NCBI GenBank assembly: GCA_030704425.1
Contig: JAPDHM010000001.1
Coordinates: 1,178,001-1,242,000, forward strand
Source: Rhodobacteraceae bacterium IMCC1909
Lineage (GTDB): Bacteria; Pseudomonadota; Alphaproteobacteria; Rhodobacterales; Rhodobacteraceae
DNA: 64,000 bases
Direction: 5' to 3'
Part shown: piece by piece, positions 47,300-58,662 of the stretch
How the letters are laid out: the number at the start of each line of letters is the position of its first letter
Position numbering within the stretch: position 1 is the stretch's first letter
Notes under the pieces: generated by a model
Told to the model about the DNA's origin: nothing
Seen by the model: only the letters and a program-made list of their open reading frames with translations
Database searches by the model: none
Translations under genes and position numbers: made by a program

Positions 47300-47741
47300 G
47301 TCTCTGCCTCATTTTGCCGTTTAAATACGGCTCTCTACATAATTAACCAGCACTCACTTCTCTGAAACCTGTCTTGGTCCAGGGGCCTCACCGCCTAGTT
47401 CGAAACACTACATTTGGTGTATTTCTTCGCTGCCACTACTAACTGATCCAGTTTCTAAGGGCAGGTCAACGATTTTTTAACATTTTTTAAAGGAAAAAAT
47501 GCTTGACGCAGAAAACGACTATTTTTCTACCCTTATGGCTAGGCCATATGGATATGTCGCCCCTCGTTTGGTGTCGCGCATCTTTCAAAGCCCCCGCGGG
47601 AATTTGAAAATTGCTCTCAAAGGGTTTGCAAAATGCCTAAAATTTGACGCACTCACCCCGTTGGGAAGCCGGCCTAGCGGCCGTCAGACCCTGCCCGCAT
47701 ATCTTTGGTGAAATGGCGTTTTGCAGAGATCTTAGGGAGAG
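47300..47741. other. 442-base region upstream of nrdJ
   Basis: The nrdJ side holds the NrdR box at 47405-47420. The remainder includes an AT-rich stretch (47471-47500) with two TTTTTTAA runs. A 70-codon frame at 47499-47711 has no recognisable protein features. A B12 riboswitch was looked for and its B12-box was not seen. Confidence 0.5.
47405..47420. promoter_or_regulatory. NrdR box upstream of nrdJ
   Basis: On the nrdJ strand it reads ACACCAAATGTAGTGT, close to the NrdR consensus ACACTATATATAGTGT. It lies 106 bases from the nrdJ ATG. NrdR represses ribonucleotide reductase genes when dATP is high. NrdR boxes usually come in pairs; only a poor second half-site (TAGTGG, to the 5' side on the nrdJ strand) is seen. 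Confidence 0.7.
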
Positions 47742-47818
47742 TGGTCGGGGCGGCGAGATTCGAACTCACGACCCCCTGTACCCAAAACAGGTGCGCTACC
47801 AGACTGCGCCACGCCCCG
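47742..47818 (-). tRNA. tRNA-Pro (anticodon UGG)
   Basis: The 77-base cloverleaf has acceptor CGGGGCG/CGCCCCG, anticodon stem CCTGT/ACAGG with loop TTTGGGT, anticodon TGG (plus-strand 47782-47784), T-arm ending TTCGAATCT and an encoded CCA. UGG reads most Pro codons by wobble, next to the GGG isoacceptor at 10.3 kb. Confidence 0.96.
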
Positions 47819-47865
47819 ACACTGTGGTTTCTTTAGGCAATTGGATTGAGAAAGAAAAGGGGTTT

Positions 47866-48336
47866 TCACACACAGCCGGGGGTTTTTTCGTCTACGGCCA
47901 ATCTAGAATGGCTCAAAACCGTATCCGGACCCATTTTCAGAGCTGAGCTCAGCCCAGCGTTGATCTCCAAAACATATTGCGCCGGCCCGGTGCTGCGCAA
48001 TGGTGTCTCATCTCCGGGAAGCGCATCTGCTCGAATATTTACCAGGCGACCGGCGGAATCGAAAAATAATATATCCAAGCCGATCAGCGTGTTTTTCATC
48101 CAAAAAGACAGGATGCGTTCGCGTTCATAGACAAACAGCATGGCGGAAAACTTGGCAAGCTGCGGCCTGTTCATCATGCCGCGCGCCCGCTCAGCCTCAT
48201 CATCCATCACTTCAACTTGAAATTTAGCGCTGCCCCAAGGGCCTGACAGGTGGACGTGACCTTCGTTGCAATCCGCGGCACTGATGCTGCCCATGAAACA
48301 CACAAACGCAGCGAGGATTGCACTATATCGGTTCAT
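47866..48336 (-). CDS. DUF192 family secreted protein
   Basis: The 156-residue protein has a signal peptide (MNRYSAILAAFVCFMGSISA) and a DUF192 domain: FQVEVMDDEAERARGMMNRPQL, AMLFVYERERILSFWMKNTLIGLDILFFD, and AQYVLEINAG. The function of the family is not established. Its ATG overlaps the stop of the cold-shock gene by four bases (ATGA), a linkage often seen in alphaproteobacteria. Confidence 0.88.
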   Translation of the reverse strand: MNRYSAILAAFVCFMGSISAADCNEGHVHLSGPWGSAKFQVEVMDDEAERARGMMNRPQLAKFSAMLFVYERERILSFWMKNTLIGLDILFFDSAGRLVNIRADALPGDETPLRSTGPAQYVLEINAGLSSALKMGPDTVLSHSRLAVDEKTPGCV

Positions 48337-48863
48337 TCTACCTGCGCCGCCTCCCAGCTTAGGATCGCCACGGCCATCAGGCCCCGCTCACCCTCCACAA
48401 CTCTCAGGGCCACCCCTACACCCGCAACCAAACCCGAAAGGCCACAGCGGCGCAAGACATCCATATGCACAAATATGTCTTCAGACTTTCCGAACACATT
48501 GGCAAATCCGAAGCCATTGGCCTTATCAAACCCTTTGATCCGCCCGGGCTGCAGCTCAATCTCCGTCAGGGCAACGTCATCCAGCGCGTCCATTTCGCCA
48601 TAGCCAAACGTGTTAAATGACCTGGGAGAGGCAACGGACAAGACCTCAGAATCTTGGATGCCGCGATCAGAGCGATGGGCAATGACTTTGATCTTAACGC
48701 CGTCGGCAATCGAACTTTGCCCAAAATCGCGCAGCACATTGGCATGCAAGAAAATATCCATATCTATTTCATCAGAAACGATGAAACCAAAGGCTTTTAC
48801 GGGATCAAACCACTTAATTGCTCAGGTAAGCGTCAAACCGCCATCAACAGTGTCTCGGGACAT
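48333..48863 (-). pseudogene. Double cold-shock-domain protein, interrupted by in-frame TGA
   Basis: From ATG 48863 the frame reads MSRDTVDGGLTLT, then TGA (48822-48824), then goes on in the same frame: AIKWFDPVKAFGFIVSDEIDMDIFLHANVL. The stop replaces the Gly of the usual G-x-I/V-K-W-F start of a cold-shock domain (GGA to TGA fits). A second domain follows: GRIKGFDKANGFGFANVFGKSEDIFVHMDVL. The first later ATG (48761) lies after the RNA-binding FGF motif and would yield half of domain 1. Such two-domain proteins bind single-stranded nucleic acid. It is coupled to the DUF192 gene by an ATGA overlap. Confidence 0.72.
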
Positions 48864-49078
48864 GTTTATCTTTCAGTAATTAAATTAAACAATTTCAAAT
48901 ATCTAATACTTAACACAATCTATCGTAAATTAATTTAGAGCCGCGCTCAACCAAATATGCACCGCAGCAGCGCAAAATTTCGCACGCAGATGCCCTAAAT
49001 GCGCTTGAACTGGCGCGGCTGGTCTTATGGGTGACACTCTATGATCGCCACCTTATGCCGTCGCCGCATCAATATTGC

Positions 49079-49684
49079 CTAAGGGTAAAGACGTTGTACG
49101 TCCCATGCCGCCTCTGGCGTTGATCGTGTCCATCGGAAGCGGTCATGTAAACGCGCCTCCCCATCGGCCCAAAATTCCAACTCAAGAGGCGTTATGCGAA
49201 TCCCGCCCCAAAAATTTGGTCGCGTGACAGAATCGCCCTGCTCTGCGCGAACCGCTTCAACACGGTCCATTAAAACTTGCCGCGACTCGAGCGGTTGCGA
49301 CTGGACCGAGGCCACAGCGCCGATCCGCGATAGAGGCGACCGACTCATGAAATATTCATCCGCCAGCGGGCCATCTTCCCGCTCCACAAAGCCGCGACAC
49401 CGGATTTGTCGGCGCAGAGATTTCCAGTGAATGACAAAGGCCGCACGGCCGGCTTCAAAGGCCTCTTGGGCTTTTGTGCTCTCGTAATTGGTATAAAAGA
49501 CAAAACCGCCATCCTCGATAGACTTGAGCAATACAATCCGCGCATTTGGCATGCCGTTACTGTCAACTGTCGACAGTGCCATAGCGTTGGGATCATTCAA
49601 CTCCCCAGCCTCTGCGGCGCTCATCCAATCGCGCGCCAATGCAAAGGGATCATTGCCTTCGAAAATTCCAGTTCTTTTTTCCAT
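49079..49684 (-). CDS. pdxH: Pyridoxamine 5'-phosphate oxidase
   Basis: Oxidises pyridoxine or pyridoxamine phosphate to PLP with FMN. From ATG 49684 ([14 protein letters not shown]) it has 201 residues, the normal length; the frame is open further upstream but would overlap fabI. Motifs include [53 protein letters not shown] and the C-terminal [16 protein letters not shown]. Confidence 0.95.
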   Translation of the reverse strand: MEKRTGIFEGNDPFALARDWMSAAEAGELNDPNAMALSTVDSNGMPNARIVLLKSIEDGGFVFYTNYESTKAQEAFEAGRAAFVIHWKSLRRQIRCRGFVEREDGPLADEYFMSRSPLSRIGAVASVQSQPLESRQVLMDRVEAVRAEQGDSVTRPNFWGGIRITPLELEFWADGEARLHDRFRWTRSTPEAAWDVQRLYP

Positions 49685-49766
49685 GTCAGAAGTAGCCTTT
49701 GGGTTGATGCACAGGGGGTGTTCGCTTAGACCATTCATAATACAATTTTCGATGGGGGAAAGTCCA

Positions 49767-50555
49767 ATGGGACTGATGACCGGAAAACGTGGCCTGATCA
49801 TGGGCCTGGCCAATGATAAATCGATTGCCTGGGGCATTGCTGAGGCTTTGCAGGCCGAGGGTGCAGAGATCGGTGTGACCTATGTGGGGGACGCGATGAA
49901 AAAGCGCGTTTTGCCACTGGCCGAACAGCTCAACGCGACCATCGTAGCAGAATGTGACGTCGCGGACCCGTCCTCTATCGCCGCTTTGATGAAGGAAGTA
50001 AAAGAGGCATGGGATCAGATTGACTTTATCGTGCACGCAATTGGTTTTTCATATAAATCCGAGTTGCGCGGGCAATATATCAATACATCGCGGGACAATT
50101 TCCTAATGACGATGGATATTTCCGCCTATTCCTTCACCGCCATTTTGCAAGCGGCGCAAGAGCTAATGGCGCCCGGCGCATCCTGCCTGACGATGACCTA
50201 TTACGGCGCGGAAAAAGTTATGCCCAATTACAATGTTATGGGCGTGGCAAAGGCGGCTTTGGAAGCATCTGTGCGCTATTTGGCCGAGGACTTGGGACGC
50301 TACAATATCCGCGTCAACGCGATCTCAGCGGGAACCATCAAAACCCTAGCCGCCTCCGGCATCGGCGATTTTCGCGAGATTATGAAATGGAATGAAACCA
50401 ACAGCCCGTTGCGCCGCACAGTGACCCAGGCGGAAGTCGGAAAATCGGCTCTTTATTTGCTGTCAGACCTCGGATCTGGTGTGACGGGGGAAATCCTACA
50501 TGTGGATGCCGGCTATCATGTCATCGGAATGAAGGGTCTCGAGCTGCCTGAATAG
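49767..50555 (+). CDS. fabI: Enoyl-ACP reductase (NADH), FabI
   Basis: Last reductive step of fatty-acid elongation. The 262-residue SDR protein starts [25 protein letters not shown], which is the FabI nucleotide-binding form, and has the active-site Tyr-x6-Lys in [12 protein letters not shown] and [17 protein letters not shown] 49767 fits the ribosome site GGGGGAAAG; ATG 49752 is possible. It is divergent from pdxH. Confidence 0.96.
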   Translation: MGLMTGKRGLIMGLANDKSIAWGIAEALQAEGAEIGVTYVGDAMKKRVLPLAEQLNATIVAECDVADPSSIAALMKEVKEAWDQIDFIVHAIGFSYKSELRGQYINTSRDNFLMTMDISAYSFTAILQAAQELMAPGASCLTMTYYGAEKVMPNYNVMGVAKAALEASVRYLAEDLGRYNIRVNAISAGTIKTLAASGIGDFREIMKWNETNSPLRRTVTQAEVGKSALYLLSDLGSGVTGEILHVDAGYHVIGMKGLELPE

Positions 50556-50589
50556 CAGGTAAAGTGATTTTTTAAGGTAAGGAAACATC

Positions 50590-51093
50590 ATGTCAGATCG
50601 TCTACCACATGAAAAAGGCTTCCATGTCAGCTGGGATCAAATGCACCGAGATTCGCGGGCATTGGCCTGGCGGCTCGATGGCAAAGGCCCCGAACATGGC
50701 GGATTTCGCGCGATTGTGGCCATTACACGCGGCGGCATGGCCCCTGCGATGATTGTGGCGCGGGAATTGGACGTGCGCAATGTCGATACGGTCAGCGTGA
50801 AAAGCTATCACCATCAAGAACGCGCCGATGCCGTGATCCTCAAGGCACCAGATGCAGAATTAATGGGCGATGGCACGGGTATTTTGGTCATCGATGATTT
50901 GGTTGACAGTGGGAAAACTCTGGAGCTGGTGCGCTCAAAATATCCTAAGGCCCATTTCGCCACGGTCTATGCCAAACCGCAAGGCCGCCCTATGGTGGAT
51001 ACGTTCATTACCGAAGTCAGCCAAGACACTTGGATCTTCTTTCCTTGGGATATGGCGTTGCAATATGTCCAACCTTATCGCGGGACCGATTGA
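50590..51093 (+). CDS. gpt: Xanthine phosphoribosyltransferase
   Basis: Salvages xanthine and guanine with PRPP. The 167-residue protein has [21 protein letters not shown] and the PRPP-binding loop [16 protein letters not shown], then [12 protein letters not shown], which matches Gpt. It is followed 48 bases on by a nucleoside hydrolase, so the two fit a base-salvage unit. Confidence 0.92.
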   Translation: MSDRLPHEKGFHVSWDQMHRDSRALAWRLDGKGPEHGGFRAIVAITRGGMAPAMIVARELDVRNVDTVSVKSYHHQERADAVILKAPDAELMGDGTGILVIDDLVDSGKTLELVRSKYPKAHFATVYAKPQGRPMVDTFITEVSQDTWIFFPWDMALQYVQPYRGTD

Positions 51094-51141
51094 CCACCAA
51101 GGCTCAAGAGGGGCTCCATAACTGTACAGAGAGGTCAGCCG

Positions 51142-52077
51142 ATGCGTCGCGACATCATTATTGACACGGATCCCGGCCAAGATGATGCGGTGGCAATCTT
51201 GCTGGCCTTGGCGTCTGAAGAACTTAACGTTCTGGGACTGACCTGCGTTGCGGGCAATGTCCGTTTAGAGCGCACCAGCTACAATGCACGACAGGTCTGC
51301 GAATTGGCAGGTCGCGCCGATTTGCCCGTGTTTGCCGGCTGTGACCGCCCTATGGGTCGCGGTTTGGTCACGGCAGAACATGTTCATGGCGACAGCGGAT
51401 TGGATGGGGCGCCGCTCCCCGCGCCGGTGATGGAATTGCAAAGCACCCACGCGGTAGATTTTATCATCAGCGCCCTGCGCGCCGCGCCGCCAAAGACCAT
51501 CACACTCTGCCCACTTGGCCCGCTCACAAATATCGCCACCGCCCTGCAACGGGCGCCTGATATCGCCGAGCGCATCGCACAAATTGTCTTGATGGGCGGG
51601 GCTTATTTTGAGGTTGGCAATATCACGCCCGCGGCTGAATTTAACATCTATGTTGACCCCGAAGCGGCGCAGCTGGTGTTTCGATCCGGTGTGGATTTGG
51701 TCGCAGCGCCTCTGGATGTGACGCACAAGGCTCTGACCACGCCAGCCTGGAGCGCCGCATTGCGGGCCAAAAACCATCCAATCTGCGACGTGGTGGCCGG
51801 CTGGACAGAGTTCTTTGAGCGGTTTGATTCCGAGAAATATGGCTCCGAAGGCGCGCCGCTGCACGACCCATGCGTCATTGCCTATTTGATCGCGCCCGAG
51901 CTCTTCTCAGGGCGGAGGATCAATGTGGAAATTGAAGCCCAATCCGAGCTGACCCGTGGCATGACAGTTGCCGATTGGTGGCGCGTCACGGATCGCCCGT
52001 CCAATGCGCTGTTTTTAGGAAATATTGATGCGACAGGCTATTTTGATCTCATCACCCAGCGCTTGGCGCGTTTGTGA
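51142..52077 (+). CDS. Inosine/uridine-preferring nucleoside hydrolase
   Basis: Cleaves nucleosides to base and ribose. The 311-residue protein has the Ca2+-binding IIIDTDPGQDDAVAILLAL, GCDRPMGR, EHVHGDSGLDG, PLGPLTNIATAL and LMGGAYFEVGNITPAAEFNIYVDPEAA, plus the C-terminal LHDPCVIAYLI aspartate. Substrate preference cannot be set from the sequence. Its stop overlaps selO by four bases. Confidence 0.94.
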   Translation: MRRDIIIDTDPGQDDAVAILLALASEELNVLGLTCVAGNVRLERTSYNARQVCELAGRADLPVFAGCDRPMGRGLVTAEHVHGDSGLDGAPLPAPVMELQSTHAVDFIISALRAAPPKTITLCPLGPLTNIATALQRAPDIAERIAQIVLMGGAYFEVGNITPAAEFNIYVDPEAAQLVFRSGVDLVAAPLDVTHKALTTPAWSAALRAKNHPICDVVAGWTEFFERFDSEKYGSEGAPLHDPCVIAYLIAPELFSGRRINVEIEAQSELTRGMTVADWWRVTDRPSNALFLGNIDATGYFDLITQRLARL

Positions 52078-53465
52078 TGCGGGCCAATTGGGACAATAGC
52101 TACGCAGCCCTGCCGCCGCAAATGTTCACCCGGCAAGCGCCTGTGCCGGTTGCGGACCCTCAGGGTTTGATGCTCAATACCAAACACGCCGAAGAACTTG
52201 GCATCAATTTTGATGAGGATTGGCCAGCGTTTATGGCGGGCAAACAAATTCCTCAGGGCGCAGACCCGATAGCGCAGGCCTATGCCGGGCATCAATTTGG
52301 CCATTGGAACCCTCAGCTTGGCGATGGGCGCGCGGTTCTGCTCGGCGAGGTGATCGGGCCGCAAGGGCGCTTTGATATTCAACTCAAAGGCGCCGGACGC
52401 ACCGCCTGGTCGCGCAATGGCGATGGGCGGGCCTGGTATGGGCCGGTCTTGCGTGAATATTTGATCTCTGAAGCTATGCATGCACTCGGCATTTCCACCA
52501 CCCGCGCCCTAGCGGCCGTGGCCACAGGAGAGACCATTCTGCGCGAGCAAGGCCCCCTGCCCGGCGCGGTCATATGCAGAACGGCCTCAAGCCATATTCG
52601 GGTCGGTACATTTCAATATTTCGCCGCCCGCAATGATGCCCAGGCGCTGGAAGCGCTCTTACAGCAAGCCCGGGCGCGCCACTTTGGCGCGGCACAAACG
52701 GTCGAGCAATTTTTGAGCGCAGCCGTGGCCGCGCAAGCGCGCCTCATCGCGCAATGGATGGGTGTGGGCTTTATTCACGGGGTGATGAACACAGACAACA
52801 GCCATGTGGGAGGGATCACAATTGATTATGGCCCCTGTGCTTTCATGGATGATTTTGTACCGATGAAGACCTTCAGCTCCATTGATCAGCAGGGCCGCTA
52901 TGCCTATGGCAATCAGCCAAATTTGGCCGCTTGGAATATGGCTCAATTGGCCACGGCTTTGCTGCCCCTCACAGAGGATCGCGACGCCAGCATCACCTGC
53001 TTTACCGAAATTGTGCAGGGCTTTGGCGACATATTCGACACTGAATATGCAGCAGTTTTTGCCCGTAAGATTGGTTTGACACCAAACCAAGAGACGGGTG
53101 CGCTGATTGATGGTTTGCTCAAAATCATGGCCGATATTGGTGCAGATTTTACGCTGAGTTTCCGAGCTTTGGCCCTGGGGGACGCTCATGCGCATTTGGG
53201 CGCACATCCTGATTTTGCCGATTGGCACGGCCGTTGGCAGGCGGCTGGACCGGCGCAGGCTGCCTTGGCGCAGGTTAACCCGGCCATCATCCCACGCAAT
53301 CATCTGGTGGAAGCCATGATCGCCGATGCGGTTGCCGGTGACATGCGGCTGTTTCACGCGCTGCATACGGCCCTTAAGACGCCATTTGCGCCCTGTGACA
53401 CTGCAAGATTCATCGCCGCCCCGAGCCCGCAAGAGGCTGTAACACAAACTTTTTGCGGCACCTAG
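52074..53465 (+). CDS. selO: SelO/YdiU family protein AMPylase
   Basis: SelO is a pseudokinase that transfers AMP to Ser, Thr or Tyr of proteins and responds to redox stress. The 463-residue protein has AQAYAGHQFGHWNPQLGDGRA, DIQLKGAGRTAWSRNGDGRA, REYLISEAMHALGISTTRAL, and the metal site GFIHGVMNTDNSHVGGITIDYGP. It ends QTFCGT with the C-terminal redox Cys that is Sec in animals. Length and ends are normal. Confidence 0.95.
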   Translation: MMRANWDNSYAALPPQMFTRQAPVPVADPQGLMLNTKHAEELGINFDEDWPAFMAGKQIPQGADPIAQAYAGHQFGHWNPQLGDGRAVLLGEVIGPQGRFDIQLKGAGRTAWSRNGDGRAWYGPVLREYLISEAMHALGISTTRALAAVATGETILREQGPLPGAVICRTASSHIRVGTFQYFAARNDAQALEALLQQARARHFGAAQTVEQFLSAAVAAQARLIAQWMGVGFIHGVMNTDNSHVGGITIDYGPCAFMDDFVPMKTFSSIDQQGRYAYGNQPNLAAWNMAQLATALLPLTEDRDASITCFTEIVQGFGDIFDTEYAAVFARKIGLTPNQETGALIDGLLKIMADIGADFTLSFRALALGDAHAHLGAHPDFADWHGRWQAAGPAQAALAQVNPAIIPRNHLVEAMIADAVAGDMRLFHALHTALKTPFAPCDTARFIAAPSPQEAVTQTFCGT

Positions 53466-53511
53466 CGCGGCGCAGTGTAGAAAATTGTCGCCGTCTATGG
53501 CATAAGCAGAT

Positions 53512-54760
53512 ATGACTTTTTTGCAAATCACCTCCGCCCTTAATGTTCTGGCCGGCACATTTGCCGCGATCAATGCCATTTTTTTTCCGCCTGCCCTCAG
53601 CAATTGGTATCTTAATCGTCTCGCTCCTGGCCTCTCTTGGGCTCCTCGGCCTTGATGCACTCTGGCCCGGCTTGCACCTGACCGCAGAGCTTCAACGGAT
53701 GGTCGTCGCGTTTGATTTTTCAGATGCTTTACTTGAAGGGATGCTGGGCCTGCTTTTGTTTGCCGGTGCCCTGCATGTGAAATTTTCCGATCTCAAGGCC
53801 CATTGGGGTATTGTTATGCTCATGGCGACCATGGGGGTTTGCCTGTCGACACTGGTCGCGGGGATTGGATTTAGCTGGATCACCGGCGCTCCGCTGCTGA
53901 TCGCTCTGGTCTTCGGCGCGCTGATTTCTCCAACCGATCCTGTGGCTGTCTTGGGAGTCCTTCGAGCGGCGAAGCTGCCCAAGTCGCTTGAGACCAAGAT
54001 TGCCAGCGAGAGCCTGTTTAATGACGGCGTTGGCTATGTGGTGTTTTTGGTTTTAGTGGGCCTGGCCTTTCCGGCCGCGGGCGCCCATGGTGCCAGCTTT
54101 GGCGATGCCGCCCTCTTGTTTTTCCGCGAAGCCTTTGGCGGGGCGGTTTTGGGTCTTGCTCTCGGTTGGGGCACCTATCGGGTGATGTGCGAGATTAATG
54201 ACTATTCTGTCGAAGTCCTGCTGACGCTTGCGCTCGCCTTTGGCGGCTATCAATTGGCGCTTTGGCTGCATGTCTCAGCCCCGATCATGGCCGTCTGCGC
54301 CGGGCTTTTGATCGGCGATGAGATGACGGCCCATGCCATGACGCAAAAAACTCGGGACTATGTGGATGCGTTTTGGAAATTGCTCGATGAAATTTTGAAT
54401 GCGATCCTCTTTCTCATGATCCACCTAGAGGTCTTTGCCATCGCCTTCTCCATCGGCGCAATCACCGCAGGCCTGCTTGCAATCGGCCTGTCGCTTTTGG
54501 CCCGTTGGTGCGCGGTCATTGTACCCATCATGGTTCTGCGCCCCTTTCGCGACTTCTCCCAGGGCATTGTGCCGATCATGACCTGGGGCGGCCTTAAGGG
54601 CGGAATTTCTGTGGCTTTGGCGCTGTCTTTGCCGGAATCTAAATTCAAACCGCTTATATTAACCGTAACCTATATTGTGGTTTTGTTCTCTATCATCGTA
54701 CAAGGCCTCACCGTTGCGCCAATGGCCCGACGGGTGAGCGATAATCCTGATCCGCGCTAA
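53512..54760 (+). CDS. nhaP: NhaP-type sodium/proton antiporter, N-terminus out of frame
   Basis: A CPA1 antiporter: SDALLEGMLGLLLFAGALHV, FGALISPTDPVAVLGVLRAAKLP, the core SESLFNDGVGYVVFLVLVG with the ion-binding Asp, and TWGGLKGGISVALALSLP. The intact frame runs 53543-54760 (405 residues) and begins MFWPAHLPRS, unlike the family. The expected first helix, MTFLQITSALNVLAGTFAAINAIFF, lies in another frame from ATG 53512. The frames meet at a run of eight T (53579-53586); seven T would join them into AINAIFFRLPSAIGILIV. Without that helix the protein lacks one membrane segment. Cause: read error, slippage, or a real lesion. Confidence 0.82.
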
Positions 54761-54793
54761 GCTAGGCCGGGCAGTTGGGGCGTGGGTGACGAT

Positions 54794-55208
54794 ATGGAAA
54801 AAGATATTATTCAAAGATGCGCGCAAAATGGGCTGCGCATGACCGATCAACGTCGCACCGTGGCTCAAGTCCTGGAAGCCTCACAAGATCATCCCGATGT
54901 AGAAGAGCTCTATGCGCGGGCGCTAAAACTCGACCCACGGATCTCCATCGCAACAGTCTATCGTTCCGTCAAATTATTCGAGGAATCAGGCATTCTTGAG
55001 AAGTTGGAATTTGGCGATGGTCGGGCGCGCTATGAAGATGCAGAGCGTGACCATCACGATCACTTGATCGATATGAACAGCGGAGAAGTGATTGAATTTA
55101 TTGATCCTGATATTGAAGCCTTGCAAGAAAAAATTGCCGAGCGTCTGGGATATAGGCTTAAGGGACATCGTTTAGAACTGTACGGCGTGCCGATTAAGCG
55201 CGGCGACA

Positions 55209-55216
<8 letters not shown>
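54794..55216 (+). CDS. fur: Fur-family metal regulator (Fur/Mur type)
   Basis: A ~140-residue Fur protein: winged helix (GLRMTDQRRTVAQVLEASQDHPDVEELYARA, SIATVYRSVKLFEESGILEKLEFGDGRARYE) and dimer/metal domain with DHHDHLIDMNSGEVIEF. There are no C-x2-C structural zinc pairs. In Rhodobacteraceae the protein of this type often works as the manganese regulator Mur, so the metal is uncertain. ATG 54794 is used; a GTG at 54782 is the alternative. Overlaps the next gene by eight bases. Confidence 0.88.
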
Positions 55217-57441
<2,225 letters not shown>

Positions 57442-57450
57442 AGCGCAAAC

Positions 57451-57499
57451 ATTGGATGGGGGGATTTTTGCAATCTCTTGGCAAATCCCCCTGGCCAAT
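57451..57499. terminator. Hairpin between convergent eno and anmK
   Basis: ATTGG (57451-57455) pairs with CCAAT (57495-57499), and GGGGGATTT (57459-57467) with AAATCCCCC (57483-57491), with a small bulge. It fills the 69-base gap between the stops of eno and anmK. No T-run follows, so it is either a weak bidirectional terminator or an RNA 3'-end protector. Confidence 0.55.
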
Positions 57500-57510
57500 C
57501 GGACGCAAGT

Positions 57511-58596
57511 CTAAGGCAAGCTGATTGTTCCACCACAAAGCGGCGCTTTGGTCGCGGTGGTTGCGGGAAATGAGGTCGGCAAGCCGCGCGCCACGCGGGC
57601 TGCGAGATAGGCAAAGGCCTGCGCTTCGAGCATGTCGCCATCAAACCCGATATCATCAATATCAAAAACCTCCATCGGCAAATTCCCTGCCAATTGACGC
57701 ATGACCTCAATGTTTTTTCGGCCACCGCCACTGATCCAAACCTGCTTGGGGGGCACCGGCATGAGCATGACACCCGCAGCCACGGCCGCCACGCATATAG
57801 CGGTCAGTGTCGCGGCTGCATCCGCGGGGTCCAGCTGGGCGACAAGTCGGGCCATATCGCCGAAGCTGTCACGATCCAAAGATTTTGGCGCGGGACGCGA
57901 AAAATAGGGCTGCTGAAGAAAGCTGGCCACGATCTTCTGATCTATACGACCCGACGCGGCCAAAGCGCCGCCCGCATCATAGGGTTGCCCTGCGGTTTTC
58001 AGCATGAAATCATTCAGGGGCGCATTGGCCGGGCCTGTATCAAAGGCCAGCAAACCTTGCTCGGGTGGCAAGCGGGCATCCACCCAAGTGAGATTGCCAA
58101 CACCCCCCAGATTCACAATCGCCACAGGCTCTTGCATTTGTTTGTAGCGCGCCAGCGCCCAATGAAATATTGGCGCCAAAGGTGCACCCTGCCCGCCGCG
58201 CGCCACATCCTCGGAACGAAAATCCCAAGCGACGGCCACACCGGCCTGCCGCGACAGCTCCGCGCCACTGCCCAGCTGATGCGTGCGCAAATTTTGCGGA
58301 TCATGGCTCAGCGTTTGACCATGAAACCCAATCAACTCTGCGGCCGGCAATTGCACCCATGCCTCCAGATGCGCCCTCAAAATCAAACCCGCCGCCGGCT
58401 CCAATCCCGGCTCACCGGGCCACCGGCCCAGCACGCTTTGCAACAGCTGACGCTCGGCGGCGCTATAGGGACGATAGGCGCTGGGGCCGAACTTCGAAAT
58501 ATCGACGCCATCTGTCAAAAGGCAGGCCGCATCCACCCCATCCAGCGAGGTGCCAGACATAAAACCCGTCACCCAAATTGGCTTATTGCTGCCCAT
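57511..58596 (-). CDS. anmK: Anhydro-N-acetylmuramic acid kinase
   Basis: Phosphorylates 1,6-anhydroMurNAc to MurNAc-6-P in cell-wall recycling, downstream of NagZ in the pathway. The 361-residue protein has [65 protein letters not shown] and [18 protein letters not shown]. Divergent from tyrS. Confidence 0.96.
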   Translation of the reverse strand: MGSNKPIWVTGFMSGTSLDGVDAACLLTDGVDISKFGPSAYRPYSAAERQLLQSVLGRWPGEPGLEPAAGLILRAHLEAWVQLPAAELIGFHGQTLSHDPQNLRTHQLGSGAELSRQAGVAVAWDFRSEDVARGGQGAPLAPIFHWALARYKQMQEPVAIVNLGGVGNLTWVDARLPPEQGLLAFDTGPANAPLNDFMLKTAGQPYDAGGALAASGRIDQKIVASFLQQPYFSRPAPKSLDRDSFGDMARLVAQLDPADAAATLTAICVAAVAAGVMLMPVPPKQVWISGGGRKNIEVMRQLAGNLPMEVFDIDDIGFDGDMLEAQAFAYLAARVARGLPTSFPATTATKAPLCGGTISLP

Positions 58597-58662
58597 GCTC
58601 TTTCCCTATGTAATCGCTTTGACTATACACTGGCCCGAAGGCTTTCGAGGAACAAGAGATCA

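Noticed and set aside
47300-47500. Cobalamin riboswitch before nrdJ
   Set aside because: No B12-box-like sequence or matching leader structure was found by eye.
47499-47711. 70-codon frame upstream of nrdJ
   Set aside because: No domain, no convincing ribosome site context, and low-complexity composition; more likely part of the regulatory gap.
52659-53660. 333-codon minus-strand frame over selO
   Set aside because: selO is intact with all motifs; this frame is a shadow.
57694-58662. N-terminal extension of tyrS by about 320 codons
   Set aside because: It is antisense to anmK; TyrS similarity begins at ATG 58663.
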